NCBI GenBank assembly: GCA_963789495.1
Contig: CAWBLP010000015.1
Coordinates: 1-64,000 of the forward strand
DNA from: CAWBLP01 sp963789495
GTDB lineage: Bacteria > Pseudomonadota > Alphaproteobacteria > Acetobacterales > Acetobacteraceae
Direction: 5' to 3'
Length of the DNA: 64,000 bases
Positions 35,962 to 45,016 of the stretch are shown piece by piece. The first letter of the stretch is position 1. Each line of letters opens with the position of its first letter. The position numbers and the translations under genes are program-made. Under the pieces are notes generated by a model. The model saw only the letters and a program-made list of their open reading frames with translations, made no database searches and was not told where the DNA came from.

Positions 35962-36632
35962 CTGGATTTTCCGATGCCGCCTGGCAGCGGATCGCAACGC
36001 TGCGCGCGGCGATCGATGTGCTGCCATTCAACACGGAACTCGCCACCGGCACGCTGAGCCGCGCGCGGTTCCAGGGCTACATCGTTCAGGATGCGCTGTA
36101 TCTGGGGCAGTATTCCCGCACACTGGCACTGGCCGGCGCGCGTGCGCCGGACGGCGCATCCCTGCACATCTTCGCCTCCTCGGCGCTGGAAGCGGTGGCG
36201 GTGGAGCAGGCGCTGCATGAGAGCTACCTAGGCACGTTCGGCGTCGATCCCGCGCAGCTTGCCGTCGCGGAACAATCGCCGGATTGCCTGGGCTACACCA
36301 GCTTTCTGCTGGCGACCGCCTACCACGACCCGTGGGAGGTTCTGGTCGCGGCCTTGCTGCCGTGTTTCTGGATCTATTGGGATGTCGGCCAGACCATCGC
36401 GCAGCGCGCCGCCGCGGATAATCCGTATCGAGCCTGGATCGACACCTATTCCGACGAGGCGTTCGGAGAAGCGGTGCGCAGCGTGATCGGCATCACCGAC
36501 CGCGCGGCCGCGGCGGCGAACCAGACCACGCGAGACCGCATGATGGCCGCGTTCATCCGTTCCAGCCAGTTCGAATGGCTGTTCTGGGACAGCGCGTATC
36601 AGCAGCGCGGGTGGCCCGTCGCACTCGGGTGA
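35958..36632 (+). CDS. tenA: TenA-family aminopyrimidine aminohydrolase
   Basis: This is a 224-residue TenA protein that would convert aminomethyl-pyrimidine to HMP, salvaging broken thiamine. It has FQGYIVQDALYLGQYSRTLA, the catalytic cysteine in LLPCFWIYWDVG near residue 134, and a C-terminal glutamate in SSQFEWLFWD. The length is normal. It overlaps thiD, the next enzyme in the pathway. Confidence 0.92.
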   Translation: MTGFSDAAWQRIATLRAAIDVLPFNTELATGTLSRARFQGYIVQDALYLGQYSRTLALAGARAPDGASLHIFASSALEAVAVEQALHESYLGTFGVDPAQLAVAEQSPDCLGYTSFLLATAYHDPWEVLVAALLPCFWIYWDVGQTIAQRAAADNPYRAWIDTYSDEAFGEAVRSVIGITDRAAAAANQTTRDRMMAAFIRSSQFEWLFWDSAYQQRGWPVALG

Positions 36633-36650
36633 GTGGCGGCGGTCTGCGCG

Positions 36651-37544
36651 CTAGCCTTGCGGCGGCAGATGCTGCCGGTACCAGGCCAAAGTCTCTGCCA
36701 TCACCTGGCGGAACGCCTCGCCGGTATAGACTTCGTAATGTCCCCAGCCGCGCAGCGTCACCAGTTTCTTCGGCTCACCGGCGCGCCGGTACAGGGCCTC
36801 GCTCTCCTCGGGCGGCACCAGGCGGTCTTCGCTGGCGGTGATGAACAGCACGGGTCGGGGCGCGATCTTGTCCACCACCCATTCCGGATGGAAGCCCAGC
36901 GTGTCGTCCACGTATTCCAGCGGGATTTCACCGACCGCGCCGGGGTTACCACGCCGCGCCGCGGCCGCCAGTTCGGCGGACTGACGGTCCGGCAGCAGCA
37001 CAGTATTGCGGTCGACGAATTCCGACCCGCCCGAGAGGGTGCGGCGGACGCGGTCCGCGGCCGAACGCGCCATCAGGTCGTGATACTCGTCCGGCCGCCG
37101 CACGCTGCGCATCCAGCGCTGGCCGTGGCCGACGCCGACCACCGACACCACGCATTTGACCCTGGGGTCGACCGCCGCGGTCCACACCACCGTCGCGCCG
37201 CCGTAACTGGTGCCATACAGACCCAATCGGTCCGGATCGACCATCGGTTGCGCGCCCAGGAAGGTCAGCGCTGCCTGCGAGTCCATTACCCGTCCATAGG
37301 GCGAAAGTCGGGACTTCGGACCCTCGCTGTCGCCCCAGCCTTTATAGTCGAAGGTGAGCACGACATAGCCGGCCTGGTTCAGCACGCGGGCGTTATCGGG
37401 GAGATACAGGTCGCGCACGCCGGTATAGCCGTGACACAGGACCACGCCCGCGCGTCGCTCCCCCGGTCTCAGATCGTCGGGCAGGAACAGGTTGCCGCCG
37501 AGCCGGACGCCCTCGCTGTAGAAGCTGACGGTTTCATTTGACAT
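36651..37544 (-). CDS. Alpha/beta hydrolase (dienelactone-hydrolase/peptidase-like)
   Basis: This is a 297-residue hydrolase. VVLCHGYTGVRDLYLPDNAR holds the oxyanion loop, TFDYKGWGDSEG follows, the nucleophile is in LYGTSYGGATV near residue 113, acid is in ASEDRLVPP, and histidine is in GWGHYEVY. The style (large cap, FLPDDLRPGERRAGVV) is that of proteins acting on bulky esters or peptides. It is divergent from the peptide ABC operon at 37652, so both may share a promoter region. Confidence 0.87.
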   Translation of the reverse strand: MSNETVSFYSEGVRLGGNLFLPDDLRPGERRAGVVLCHGYTGVRDLYLPDNARVLNQAGYVVLTFDYKGWGDSEGPKSRLSPYGRVMDSQAALTFLGAQPMVDPDRLGLYGTSYGGATVVWTAAVDPRVKCVVSVVGVGHGQRWMRSVRRPDEYHDLMARSAADRVRRTLSGGSEFVDRNTVLLPDRQSAELAAAARRGNPGAVGEIPLEYVDDTLGFHPEWVVDKIAPRPVLFITASEDRLVPPEESEALYRRAGEPKKLVTLRGWGHYEVYTGEAFRQVMAETLAWYRQHLPPQG

Positions 37545-37651
37545 TGGTCACCTCCACGGGTGAGACGATTTCCACACGCACCTCCTTGCGACCAGCTTGC
37601 GGTTGACAGCAGGATGGGCGGTCCACTACCACCATTTCGGCGATACGAATA

Positions 37652-38689
37652 ATGAAGACAATGCAGGGAGCACGTGTAGGAGGGACCTCGTCCCCCCTCC
37701 TCAATGTCCGGGATTTGCACACCGAGTTTCGAACCGGCGCAGGAGTCATACGCGCGGTCGACGGGATCAGCTACACCGTCGATCCGGGTGAGACCGTCGC
37801 GATCGTCGGCGAAAGCGGGTCTGGCAAGTCTGTCGGGGCGTTGTCGATTCTGGGACTTATCCCGGATCCGCCAGGGCGGATTACAGGCGGCGAAATCATG
37901 TTCGACGGCCGGGATCTGCTGAAACTTTCCGACGCGGAAATGCGGGAGATCCGTGGCGGCGCTATCGGCATGGTGTTCCAGGAGCCGATGACCTCGCTGA
38001 ACCCGGTGCTGACCATCGGCCGGCAGATGACCGAGGGGCTGGAACAGCATCGCGGCGTCGATCGTGCGACCGCTCAACTGCGCGCTGTGGAACTGCTGAA
38101 CCTGGTGGGCATCGCCGATCCGATGCGTCGCCTGAAGCAGTATCCGCATCAGTTGTCCGGCGGCATGCGCCAACGCGTGATGATTGCGATTGCGCTGGCC
38201 TGCGATCCGAAGCTGATCATTGCCGACGAGCCGACCACCGCGTTGGACGTCACGATCCAGGCGCAGATCCTGGAGCTGATGAAGGATCTCACCCGGCGCC
38301 TGGGTGTCGCGCTGATCATCATCACGCACAACCTCGGCGTGGTGGCGCGCTACGCGAACCGCGTGAACGTGATGTACGCCGGCCGGATCGTGGAAAGCGG
38401 CGTTGCCGCCTCGATCTATCATCAGCCGCGGCATCCGTACACGATCGCGCTGCTGAATTCGGTGCCGCGCCTGGATCGGCCGCGCCAGGCGCGTCTCGAT
38501 CCGGTCGACGGGCAGCCGCCTGACCTGACGCAGCTCGACCAGGGCTGTTCGTTCCGACCGCGCTGTCGGTTCGCCATCGACCGCTGCGCAGAGTCGCGTC
38601 CGCCGTTGGCTGAAACTCACGAACCCGGACATCTCGCGGCCTGCTTCCGCCAGCATGAACTCGGCGTGGTCAAGGAGACTGCTGCATGA
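37652..38689 (+). CDS. dppD: Oligopeptide/dipeptide ABC transporter ATPase (DppD-like)
   Basis: This is a 345-residue ATPase with Walker A GESGSGKSV near residue 53, signature LSGGMRQRV and Walker B IIADEPTTALD. The C terminus has GCSFRPRCRFAIDRCAE and AACF, the cysteine pattern seen in DppD-type ATPases. The written start ATG 37652 lacks a good ribosome site. The gene leads an operon: dppD, dppF, two binding proteins, dppB, dppC. Confidence 0.9.
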   Translation: MKTMQGARVGGTSSPLLNVRDLHTEFRTGAGVIRAVDGISYTVDPGETVAIVGESGSGKSVGALSILGLIPDPPGRITGGEIMFDGRDLLKLSDAEMREIRGGAIGMVFQEPMTSLNPVLTIGRQMTEGLEQHRGVDRATAQLRAVELLNLVGIADPMRRLKQYPHQLSGGMRQRVMIAIALACDPKLIIADEPTTALDVTIQAQILELMKDLTRRLGVALIIITHNLGVVARYANRVNVMYAGRIVESGVAASIYHQPRHPYTIALLNSVPRLDRPRQARLDPVDGQPPDLTQLDQGCSFRPRCRFAIDRCAESRPPLAETHEPGHLAACFRQHELGVVKETAA

Positions 38690-39663
38690 ACGCACCGCTG
38701 CTCGAAGTGAAGGGGCTGCGGATGCATTTCCCGGTCACGGAAGGCATTGTCCGGCGCCGCGTCGTCGGCGAGGTGAAAGCGGTGGACGGTGTCGATTTCA
38801 CCGTGGCGCGTGGCGAGACGTTGGGTCTGGTGGGGGAAAGCGGCTGCGGCAAGACCACAACGGGCCGCTGCATTCTGCGCTTGGAGCGGCCGACCGGCGG
38901 CGAGATTCGCTATGACGGGGTCGACATCGCCAAGTTGGAGCGCAAGGAGCTGCAAGGCCTGCGCCGCCGCATCCAGGTCATCTTCCAGGACCCGTACAGC
39001 TCGCTGAACCCGCGCATGAAAGTGGGAGACATCATCAGCGAGCCGATGAAGGTGCACGGCATCCAGCCGGACGCCGCGAAGCGTTCGGCGCGGGTGCGCG
39101 AGCTTCTGTCGGTGTGTGGGCTGAACCCCCGTTTTGCTGATCGCTATCCGCACGAGATGTCGGGTGGTCAGCGACAGCGGGTCGGGATCGCGCGTGCCCT
39201 GGCGCTGGAGCCGGAATTCATTGTCTGCGACGAGGCGGTGTCGGCGCTGGATGTTTCCATCCAGGCGCAGGTGATCAATCTGCTGGAGGACCTGCGCGAA
39301 CGCTTCGGGCTGACCTATCTGTTCATTGCGCACGACCTGTCGGTGGTGCGGCATTTGTGCCAGCGGGTGGCGGTGATGTACCTCGGCCGTGTGGTGGAAC
39401 TGGCTGACAGCGACGAGCTGTTCGGCAATCCGCTGCATCCGTACACGCAGGCTCTGCTGGCGGCTGTTCCGGTGCCGGACCCCAATGTGGAATCGGGCCG
39501 CAGCTTTCAGCCGGTGCGCGGTGAGGTGCCCAGCCCGATCAATCCGCCCTCGGGCTGCGTGTTTCATCCACGATGCCCGCGGGCGGTGGAGACCTGCAAG
39601 CAGGAGCGACCGCAGATGCGAGAGATCCAGCCGGGTCATTTTGTAGCCTGCAGCGAAGTTTAG
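38686..39663 (+). CDS. dppF: Oligopeptide/dipeptide ABC transporter ATPase (DppF-like)
   Basis: This is a 325-residue ATPase with Walker A GESGCGKTT, signature MSGGQRQRVGIARAL and Walker B IVCDEAVSALD. The C-terminal GCVFHPRCPRAVETCKQERP is typical of OppF/DppF. Its ATG overlaps the dppD stop (ATGA), and the binding-protein gene starts 38 bases later. Confidence 0.91.
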   Translation: MNAPLLEVKGLRMHFPVTEGIVRRRVVGEVKAVDGVDFTVARGETLGLVGESGCGKTTTGRCILRLERPTGGEIRYDGVDIAKLERKELQGLRRRIQVIFQDPYSSLNPRMKVGDIISEPMKVHGIQPDAAKRSARVRELLSVCGLNPRFADRYPHEMSGGQRQRVGIARALALEPEFIVCDEAVSALDVSIQAQVINLLEDLRERFGLTYLFIAHDLSVVRHLCQRVAVMYLGRVVELADSDELFGNPLHPYTQALLAAVPVPDPNVESGRSFQPVRGEVPSPINPPSGCVFHPRCPRAVETCKQERPQMREIQPGHFVACSEV

Positions 39664-39701
39664 TGAACGACGACCTGAACGACCAAGGAACGGGAACGGA
39701 A

Positions 39702-41316
39702 ATGAAGCGACGACCAAGTTTGTTTGCATTCGTTCTGGGGACCGCGCTTGCGGCCGGCGCGTTTGCCACGCCAGTCAGCGCAGCCGACGAGCCGAAGCAT
39801 GGCGGCGTGCTGACCTATATGATTCCGGCTGATGCGCCGCCGAGCTTTGATGGTCATCGCGAGACGACGTATGCGACGGTGCATGCGACGGCACCGTTTT
39901 ACAGCGTGCTGATCCGGGTCAATCCGGAGAATCCGTCTTCCACCACGGATTTCGTGTGCGACCTGTGCATCGAGATGCCGAAGCCCACCGATGACGGCAA
40001 GACCTACACATTCAAGATTCGTGACGGTGTGAAGTTCCACGATGGCACGCCGCTGACCGCTGCCGATGTTGCCAAGAGCTGGCAGGAGATTGTCCATCCG
40101 TCCCCTGGCGTCTCCTCGGCGCGGCAAAGCTATTTCGTCATGGTGGACAAGGTCGAGGCGCCCGATGCGCAGACCGTGGTCTTCCATCTGAAGTTCCCGA
40201 CCAGCGCGTTCCTGCCGGCGCTCGCAGATCCGTTCGCCTATATCTACAAGAAGGACGTGCTGGAGAAGGATCCGCACTGGTACGAGAAGCATATTCTCGG
40301 CAGTGGCCCGTTCAAGTTCGTCGATTACCAGATCGGCCAGTCGATCAAGGGCGAACGGGATCCGAACTATTACCACAAGGGGCTGCCCTATCTGGACGGG
40401 TTCGTGGCGATCTTCGCCGCCAAGCAGGCGGTGCGGGTGGATGCTATTCGCGGCGACCGAGCGGCGATGGAATTCCGCGGCCTGCCACCGTCCGCGCGCG
40501 ATCAGCTGGTGAAGGAACTCGGCGACAAGGTCTCGGTGCAGACCAGCGACTGGAACTGCGTGAACATGATCACGCCGAACCACGGGCGTAAGCCGTTCGA
40601 TGACGTCCGGGTGCGGCGTGCGCTGAACTCTGGCGATTGATCGGTGGAAGGGCGCGCCGGCGCTGTCCAAGATCGCCAATGTGCACACGGTTGGCGGCAT
40701 CGTGTTCCCCGGGTCTCCGCTCGCCGCGAGCAAGGCGGAGCTGGAGAAGATGGTCGGCTACTGGCCGGATATCGAAAAGTCCCGTGCCGAGGCGAAGCGG
40801 CTGTTGAAGGAGGCGGGTGCCGAAGGGCTGAAGTTCGAGCTGCTGAACCGCAACGTCGATCAGCCGTACAAATACATCGCCACCTGGGTGATCGATGAGT
40901 GGAGCAAGATCGGCCTGCACGTCACCCAGAAGGTGCTGCCGACCGGCCCGTTCTTCGATGCACTGCGCAACAACGCGTTCGATGTGACGGTGGATTTCAA
41001 CTGCCAGGGCGTGGTGAATCCCGTGCTCGACGTTGGCAAGTTCCTGCCGCATTCGGCCTACACCGAGAACTACGGCAACTACGAGGACCAGAAGGACATC
41101 GACCTGTACCAGTCGATTCTGCACGAAGCCGATCCTGACAAGGTGAAGGCGAAGATGCGGGACTACGAGACCTATGTGATGGACACCCAGGCCCACATGT
41201 ACATGATGCCGTGGTGGGAGCGTATCGTTCCGATGCGGTCCTATGTGAAGGGCTGGAAGATCAGCCCGAGCCATTACCTGAACCAGGATTTGGCGACGGT
41301 CTGGCTGGACAAGTAA
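39702..41316 (+). pseudogene. Peptide ABC transporter binding protein, paralogue 1 (one frameshift)
   Basis: This family-5 solute-binding protein has a signal peptide (MKRRPSLFAFVLGTALAAG ... VSAADE) and PKHGGVLTYMIPADAPPSFD. A single extra T near 40631 turns ALxLAIDRW into ALNSGD and a stop. The second half continues as ALSKIANVHTVGGIVFPG and ends SPSHYLNQDLATVWLDK. Its neighbour at 41435 is a close paralogue with an unbroken frame at the same point. The rest is well conserved, so the indel may be an error. Confidence 0.87.
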
Positions 41317-41324
41317 CCAGGGCT

Positions 41325-41354
41325 GGCCCGCACGCCCCGGTGGGTGTGCGGGCC
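41325..41354 (+). terminator. Stem-loop between the two binding-protein genes
   Basis: GGCCCGCACGCCC pairs with GGGTGTGCGGGCC (one G-T) around a CGGT loop, 9 bases after the first binding-protein stop. There is no T-run. In such operons these hairpins often protect or attenuate the binding-protein message. Confidence 0.7.
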
Positions 41355-41434
41355 GCTTTGCCGACACGGCATGATCCGCCGGTGAGGCCAACAACAAGAC
41401 CAAAGGTCGATAACAATTCTAGGGAGGTGAACCA

Positions 41435-43042
41435 ATGCGAACCACGCTATTGGGGGCAGGTTTCGGTGCGATCTTTGCGGCCGCATCCGCTGTCCCAACG
41501 CCAGCCGCCGCGGCCGAGACGCCGAAGCATGGCGGAACACTGACTTACATGATTCCGGCGTCGTCGCCGCCGAGCTTGGACGGTCACCGCGAGTCGACCT
41601 ATGCGACGGTTCACGTGGTGGCGCCATTCTACAGCGTGCTGATGCGGGTCAATCCGGACAACCCGTCGGACACCACGCACTTCGTCTGCGATCTGTGCAC
41701 CGAACTGCCGAAGATCACCGATGACGGTAAGACCTACACATTCAAGATCCGCACCGGCGTCAAGTTCCATGACGGGTCGCCGCTGACCGCCGCCGATGTG
41801 GCCGCGAGCTGGCATGAGATCGTCTTTCCGCGCCCCGGCGTACTCAGCGCCCGGCAGAACTGGTACGAGGTGGTCAGTTCGGTCGAGGCGCCGGACGACA
41901 CCACAGTGGTGTTCAAACTGAAATACGCCACCACGACGTTCCTGCCGTCGCTGGCCGACCCTTATGCATTCATCTATCCCAAGCGCATCCTGGACAAGGA
42001 CCCGCACTGGTTCGAAAAGAACGTGCTGGGTTCAGGGCCATTCAAGTTCGTCAGCTACCAGATCGGCCAGTCGATCAAGGGCGAGCGTGACCCCAACTAC
42101 TACCACAAAGGGCTGCCCTATCTGGACGGCTTCATCGGCATTCTTGCCGACAAGCAGGCGGTGCGGGTTGATGCGATCCGCGCCGATCGTGCCGCGATGG
42201 AGTTTCGCGGCCTGCCGCCCTCGGCGATCGACCAGCTGAAGCAGGAGCTTGGCGACAAGATCAAGGTGCAGCAGAGCGACTGGAACTGCGGCAACCTGAT
42301 CACGCCGAATGCCAAGCGCAAGCCGTTCGACGACGTCCGCGTGCGCAAGGCGTTGTTGCTGGCGGTCGACCAGTGGGGTGGGGCGCCCGCGCTGTCCAAG
42401 ATCGCCAACGTGCACACGGTGGGTGGCATCGTCTTCCCTGGTTCGCCCCTCGCGGCGACCAAGGCCGAGTTGCAGAAGCTTCCAGGCTTCTGGCCGGATA
42501 TCCAGAAGTCGCGTGCCGAGGCGAAGCGGTTGCTGAAAGAGGCCGGGCAGGAAAACCTCAGCTTCACCCTGCTCAATCGCAACGTCGACCAGCCTTACAA
42601 ATATGTTGGCACCTGGCTGATCGACCAGTGGAGCAAGATCGGCGTCCATGTCACGCAGCATCCGGTGCCGACCGGTCCCTGGTTCCAAGCGATGCGCAGC
42701 GGCGATTTCGATGTCGTCGTGGAGGCCAACTGCAACAGCATCGTGAATCCGGTGCTGGACACGCAGAAATACCTGCCACACGACGTGTTCGGGGAGAACT
42801 ACGGCGGCTACAGCGACCCCGAGGAAGCAGCTATCTACGAGAAGATGCTGCACGAGACCGACCCCGCCAAGCAACGCGTCCTGATGCGCGACTATGAGAA
42901 GCGCATCCTGGACCAGGCGCACGAGTACCCCATGCTGTGGTGGAACCGCCTCATCCCCTACCGGTCCTATGTGCATGGCTGGAAGATCGGGCCCAGCCAC
43001 TACATCAATCAGGATCTGTCGGTTATCTGGCTGGACAAGTAG
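41435..43042 (+). CDS. Peptide ABC transporter binding protein, paralogue 2
   Basis: This is a 535-residue family-5 periplasmic protein. The signal peptide is MRTTLLGAGFGAIFAAASAV followed by PTPAAAAET. The mature protein begins PKHGGTLTYMIPASSPPSLD, has FKIRTGVKFHDGSPLTAADV and PFDDVRVRKALLLAVDQW, and ends GPSHYINQDLSVIWLDK. It is a tandem paralogue of the preceding gene with long stretches of identity, so one arose by duplication. The two may bind different peptides or opine-like solutes through one permease. An AGGGAGG site precedes the ATG. Confidence 0.92.
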   Translation: MRTTLLGAGFGAIFAAASAVPTPAAAAETPKHGGTLTYMIPASSPPSLDGHRESTYATVHVVAPFYSVLMRVNPDNPSDTTHFVCDLCTELPKITDDGKTYTFKIRTGVKFHDGSPLTAADVAASWHEIVFPRPGVLSARQNWYEVVSSVEAPDDTTVVFKLKYATTTFLPSLADPYAFIYPKRILDKDPHWFEKNVLGSGPFKFVSYQIGQSIKGERDPNYYHKGLPYLDGFIGILADKQAVRVDAIRADRAAMEFRGLPPSAIDQLKQELGDKIKVQQSDWNCGNLITPNAKRKPFDDVRVRKALLLAVDQWGGAPALSKIANVHTVGGIVFPGSPLAATKAELQKLPGFWPDIQKSRAEAKRLLKEAGQENLSFTLLNRNVDQPYKYVGTWLIDQWSKIGVHVTQHPVPTGPWFQAMRSGDFDVVVEANCNSIVNPVLDTQKYLPHDVFGENYGGYSDPEEAAIYEKMLHETDPAKQRVLMRDYEKRILDQAHEYPMLWWNRLIPYRSYVHGWKIGPSHYINQDLSVIWLDK

Positions 43043-43051
43043 ACTGCAGCG

Positions 43052-43081
43052 GGCCGTCTGCGGCAGAATCCGCGGGCGGCC
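43052..43081 (+). terminator. Stem-loop between binding protein 2 and dppB
   Basis: GGCCGTCTGCGG and CCGCGGGCGGCC form a 12-bp stem (two G-T pairs) with loop CAGAAT, 10 bases after the stop. It would lower expression of the permeases relative to the binding protein. Confidence 0.68.
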
Positions 43082-43109
43082 AGGCCCTCCTTTATCGTGG
43101 AAGTAGGCG

Positions 43110-44081
43110 ATGTACCGATACATCGTGAAGCGCGTGCTGCTGGTCATCCCCACCCTGGTCGGGGCAGCGGTGCTGGTGTTCATCCTGATGCGCCTGATCC
43201 CGGGCGACATCTGCGTGGTGCGGCTTGGCTCCGGCGGCGGCAGCTTCGATCCCCGCGCCGTCGCCGCCTGCCATACCGAAATCGGACTGGACCGTCCGAT
43301 GATCGTGCAGTTCTTCGACTTCATCTGGGGCTTCTTCCGGCTCGACTTCGGCGTCTCGATGTGGTCCGGCAAACCGGTCACCACGGAAATCGTCGCTCGG
43401 TTGCCGATCTCGCTGGAAATCGCCTTGCTCGCCACCACGGTCGCGATCCTGATCGCCATTCCGCTCGGCACGATTTCCGCGCTGAAGCAGAACACCTGGA
43501 TCGACGTGTTCGTGCGCACCATTGCGATCGGTGGCATCGCCACACCGTCTTTCTGGATCGGCATCCTGTCGATCCTGCTCGTGCTCGACGTCAGTTCCGC
43601 CATCACCGGAACGCCGTGGATGCCGCCGATCGACTACGTGCCGATCTGGCAGGATCCGCTGCGCAACCTGGCACTGGCCGCGCTGCCCGCGCTCACCGTC
43701 GGCTACCGCTATGCCGCGGTCAGCATGCGCATGACGCGGTCGGCGATGCTGGAGGTGCTGCGCGAGGACTACATCCGCACCGCACGGGCGAAGGGACTGA
43801 TCAACAAGATCATCATCAACCGCCATGCGCTGAAGAACGCACTGCTGCCCGTCGTCACTGTAATCGGCATCGAGTTTGCCTTCCTGATCGGCGGCCTGGT
43901 GGTGACCGAGCAGGTGTTCAATCTGAACGGCGTCGGCCGGCTGTTCGTGCAGGCGGTGCAGAACCAGGACTACACGCTCACTCAGGCTTTGGTCATGCTG
44001 ACCGTGACCGTGTTCGTGATCACGAACCTTCTGGTCGATCTGTTCTACGCCTGGCTTGATCCGCGCATCCGCTTCAGTTGA
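43110..44081 (+). CDS. dppB: Dipeptide ABC transporter permease DppB-like
   Basis: This is a 323-residue inner-membrane permease. It begins YRYIVKRVLLVIPTLVGAAV, and the EAA-type loop reads YIRTARAKGLINKIIINRHA, followed by LKNALLPVVTVIGIEFAFLI. About six transmembrane helices are visible. It contains an extended periplasmic stretch with two cysteines (GDICVVRLG, AACHTEIG). It is followed 15 bases later by dppC. Confidence 0.91.
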   Translation: MYRYIVKRVLLVIPTLVGAAVLVFILMRLIPGDICVVRLGSGGGSFDPRAVAACHTEIGLDRPMIVQFFDFIWGFFRLDFGVSMWSGKPVTTEIVARLPISLEIALLATTVAILIAIPLGTISALKQNTWIDVFVRTIAIGGIATPSFWIGILSILLVLDVSSAITGTPWMPPIDYVPIWQDPLRNLALAALPALTVGYRYAAVSMRMTRSAMLEVLREDYIRTARAKGLINKIIINRHALKNALLPVVTVIGIEFAFLIGGLVVTEQVFNLNGVGRLFVQAVQNQDYTLTQALVMLTVTVFVITNLLVDLFYAWLDPRIRFS

Positions 44082-44096
44082 GAGGAGGCAGCAACC

Positions 44097-45005
44097 ATGT
44101 CTATCACCTTGCCGACTGGAGCCACCATCCCGGCTGCCCCCGAAGTCGTGGAGGTGCGGCGGAGTTTCCTGCAGACGGTGCTGCGCTTCTGCCGCCGTGA
44201 GCCGTTGGGTGCATTCGGCATGGGGTTGGTGATTCTTATGGCGATCACCGGCATCTTCGCCGATTGGATCGCGCCGTACAATCCGACTGCCAACGACTTT
44301 GCCGCGATGACCGAAGCGCCAAGCTGGGCGCACTGGCTGGGCACCGACCAGTTTGGCCGTGACCTGCTGTCGCGCATCGTGTTCGGCGCGCGCACCGCCC
44401 TGATCGTTGGCCTGTCCTCCGCCCTCATCGGCGGAGTCACCGGCCTGGTGCTGGGAGTCGGCAGCGCGTATTTCGGCGGCTGGATCGACCTGACCTTTCA
44501 ACGCGTGGCCGATGTGATGATGGCGTTCCCACTGATCATCATGGCGCTCGCGGTGGTCTCCATCTTCGGCACCGGCGTGCACAATGTGATCGCCGCCATC
44601 ACCATCCCGCTGATACCTCGCTGCGCCCGCGTGGTGCGCAGTTCTGCGCTGGCGATCCGCGAAGTGCCGTATATCGATGCGGCGCGAGCCTGCGGCTACA
44701 GCCACGCGCGGATCATCCTGCGTCACATGATCCCGAACGTCATGGCACCGTTCCTGATCATGATAACCGCATTCGTCGGTCAGGCGATCCTGGCGGAAGC
44801 CTCCTTGTCGTATCTGGGACTGGGCGTGCAGGAGCCGGTGCCGGCCTGGGGATTGATGCTGCAGGGCGGCGCTGAGGAATACGCCTCCACCGCGCCGTGG
44901 ATCGCGGTATTTCCCGGGCTGGCGATCATGCTGGCCGTGTTGGGGATCAACCTGTTCGGCGACGCGTTGCGGGATGCACTGGACCCGAAATTGCGGGAGC
45001 GTTGA
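44097..45005 (+). CDS. dppC: Dipeptide ABC transporter permease DppC-like
   Basis: This is a 302-residue permease with the N-terminal DppC extension, GTDQFGRDLLSRIVFGART, the loop YIDAARACGYSHARIILRHM and QAILAEASLSYLGLGVQEP, all typical of DppC/OppC. It ends the operon and converges with the histidine kinase gene, 11 bases between stops. Confidence 0.92.
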   Translation: MSITLPTGATIPAAPEVVEVRRSFLQTVLRFCRREPLGAFGMGLVILMAITGIFADWIAPYNPTANDFAAMTEAPSWAHWLGTDQFGRDLLSRIVFGARTALIVGLSSALIGGVTGLVLGVGSAYFGGWIDLTFQRVADVMMAFPLIIMALAVVSIFGTGVHNVIAAITIPLIPRCARVVRSSALAIREVPYIDAARACGYSHARIILRHMIPNVMAPFLIMITAFVGQAILAEASLSYLGLGVQEPVPAWGLMLQGGAEEYASTAPWIAVFPGLAIMLAVLGINLFGDALRDALDPKLRER

Positions 45006-45016
45006 AAGTCACTCGG

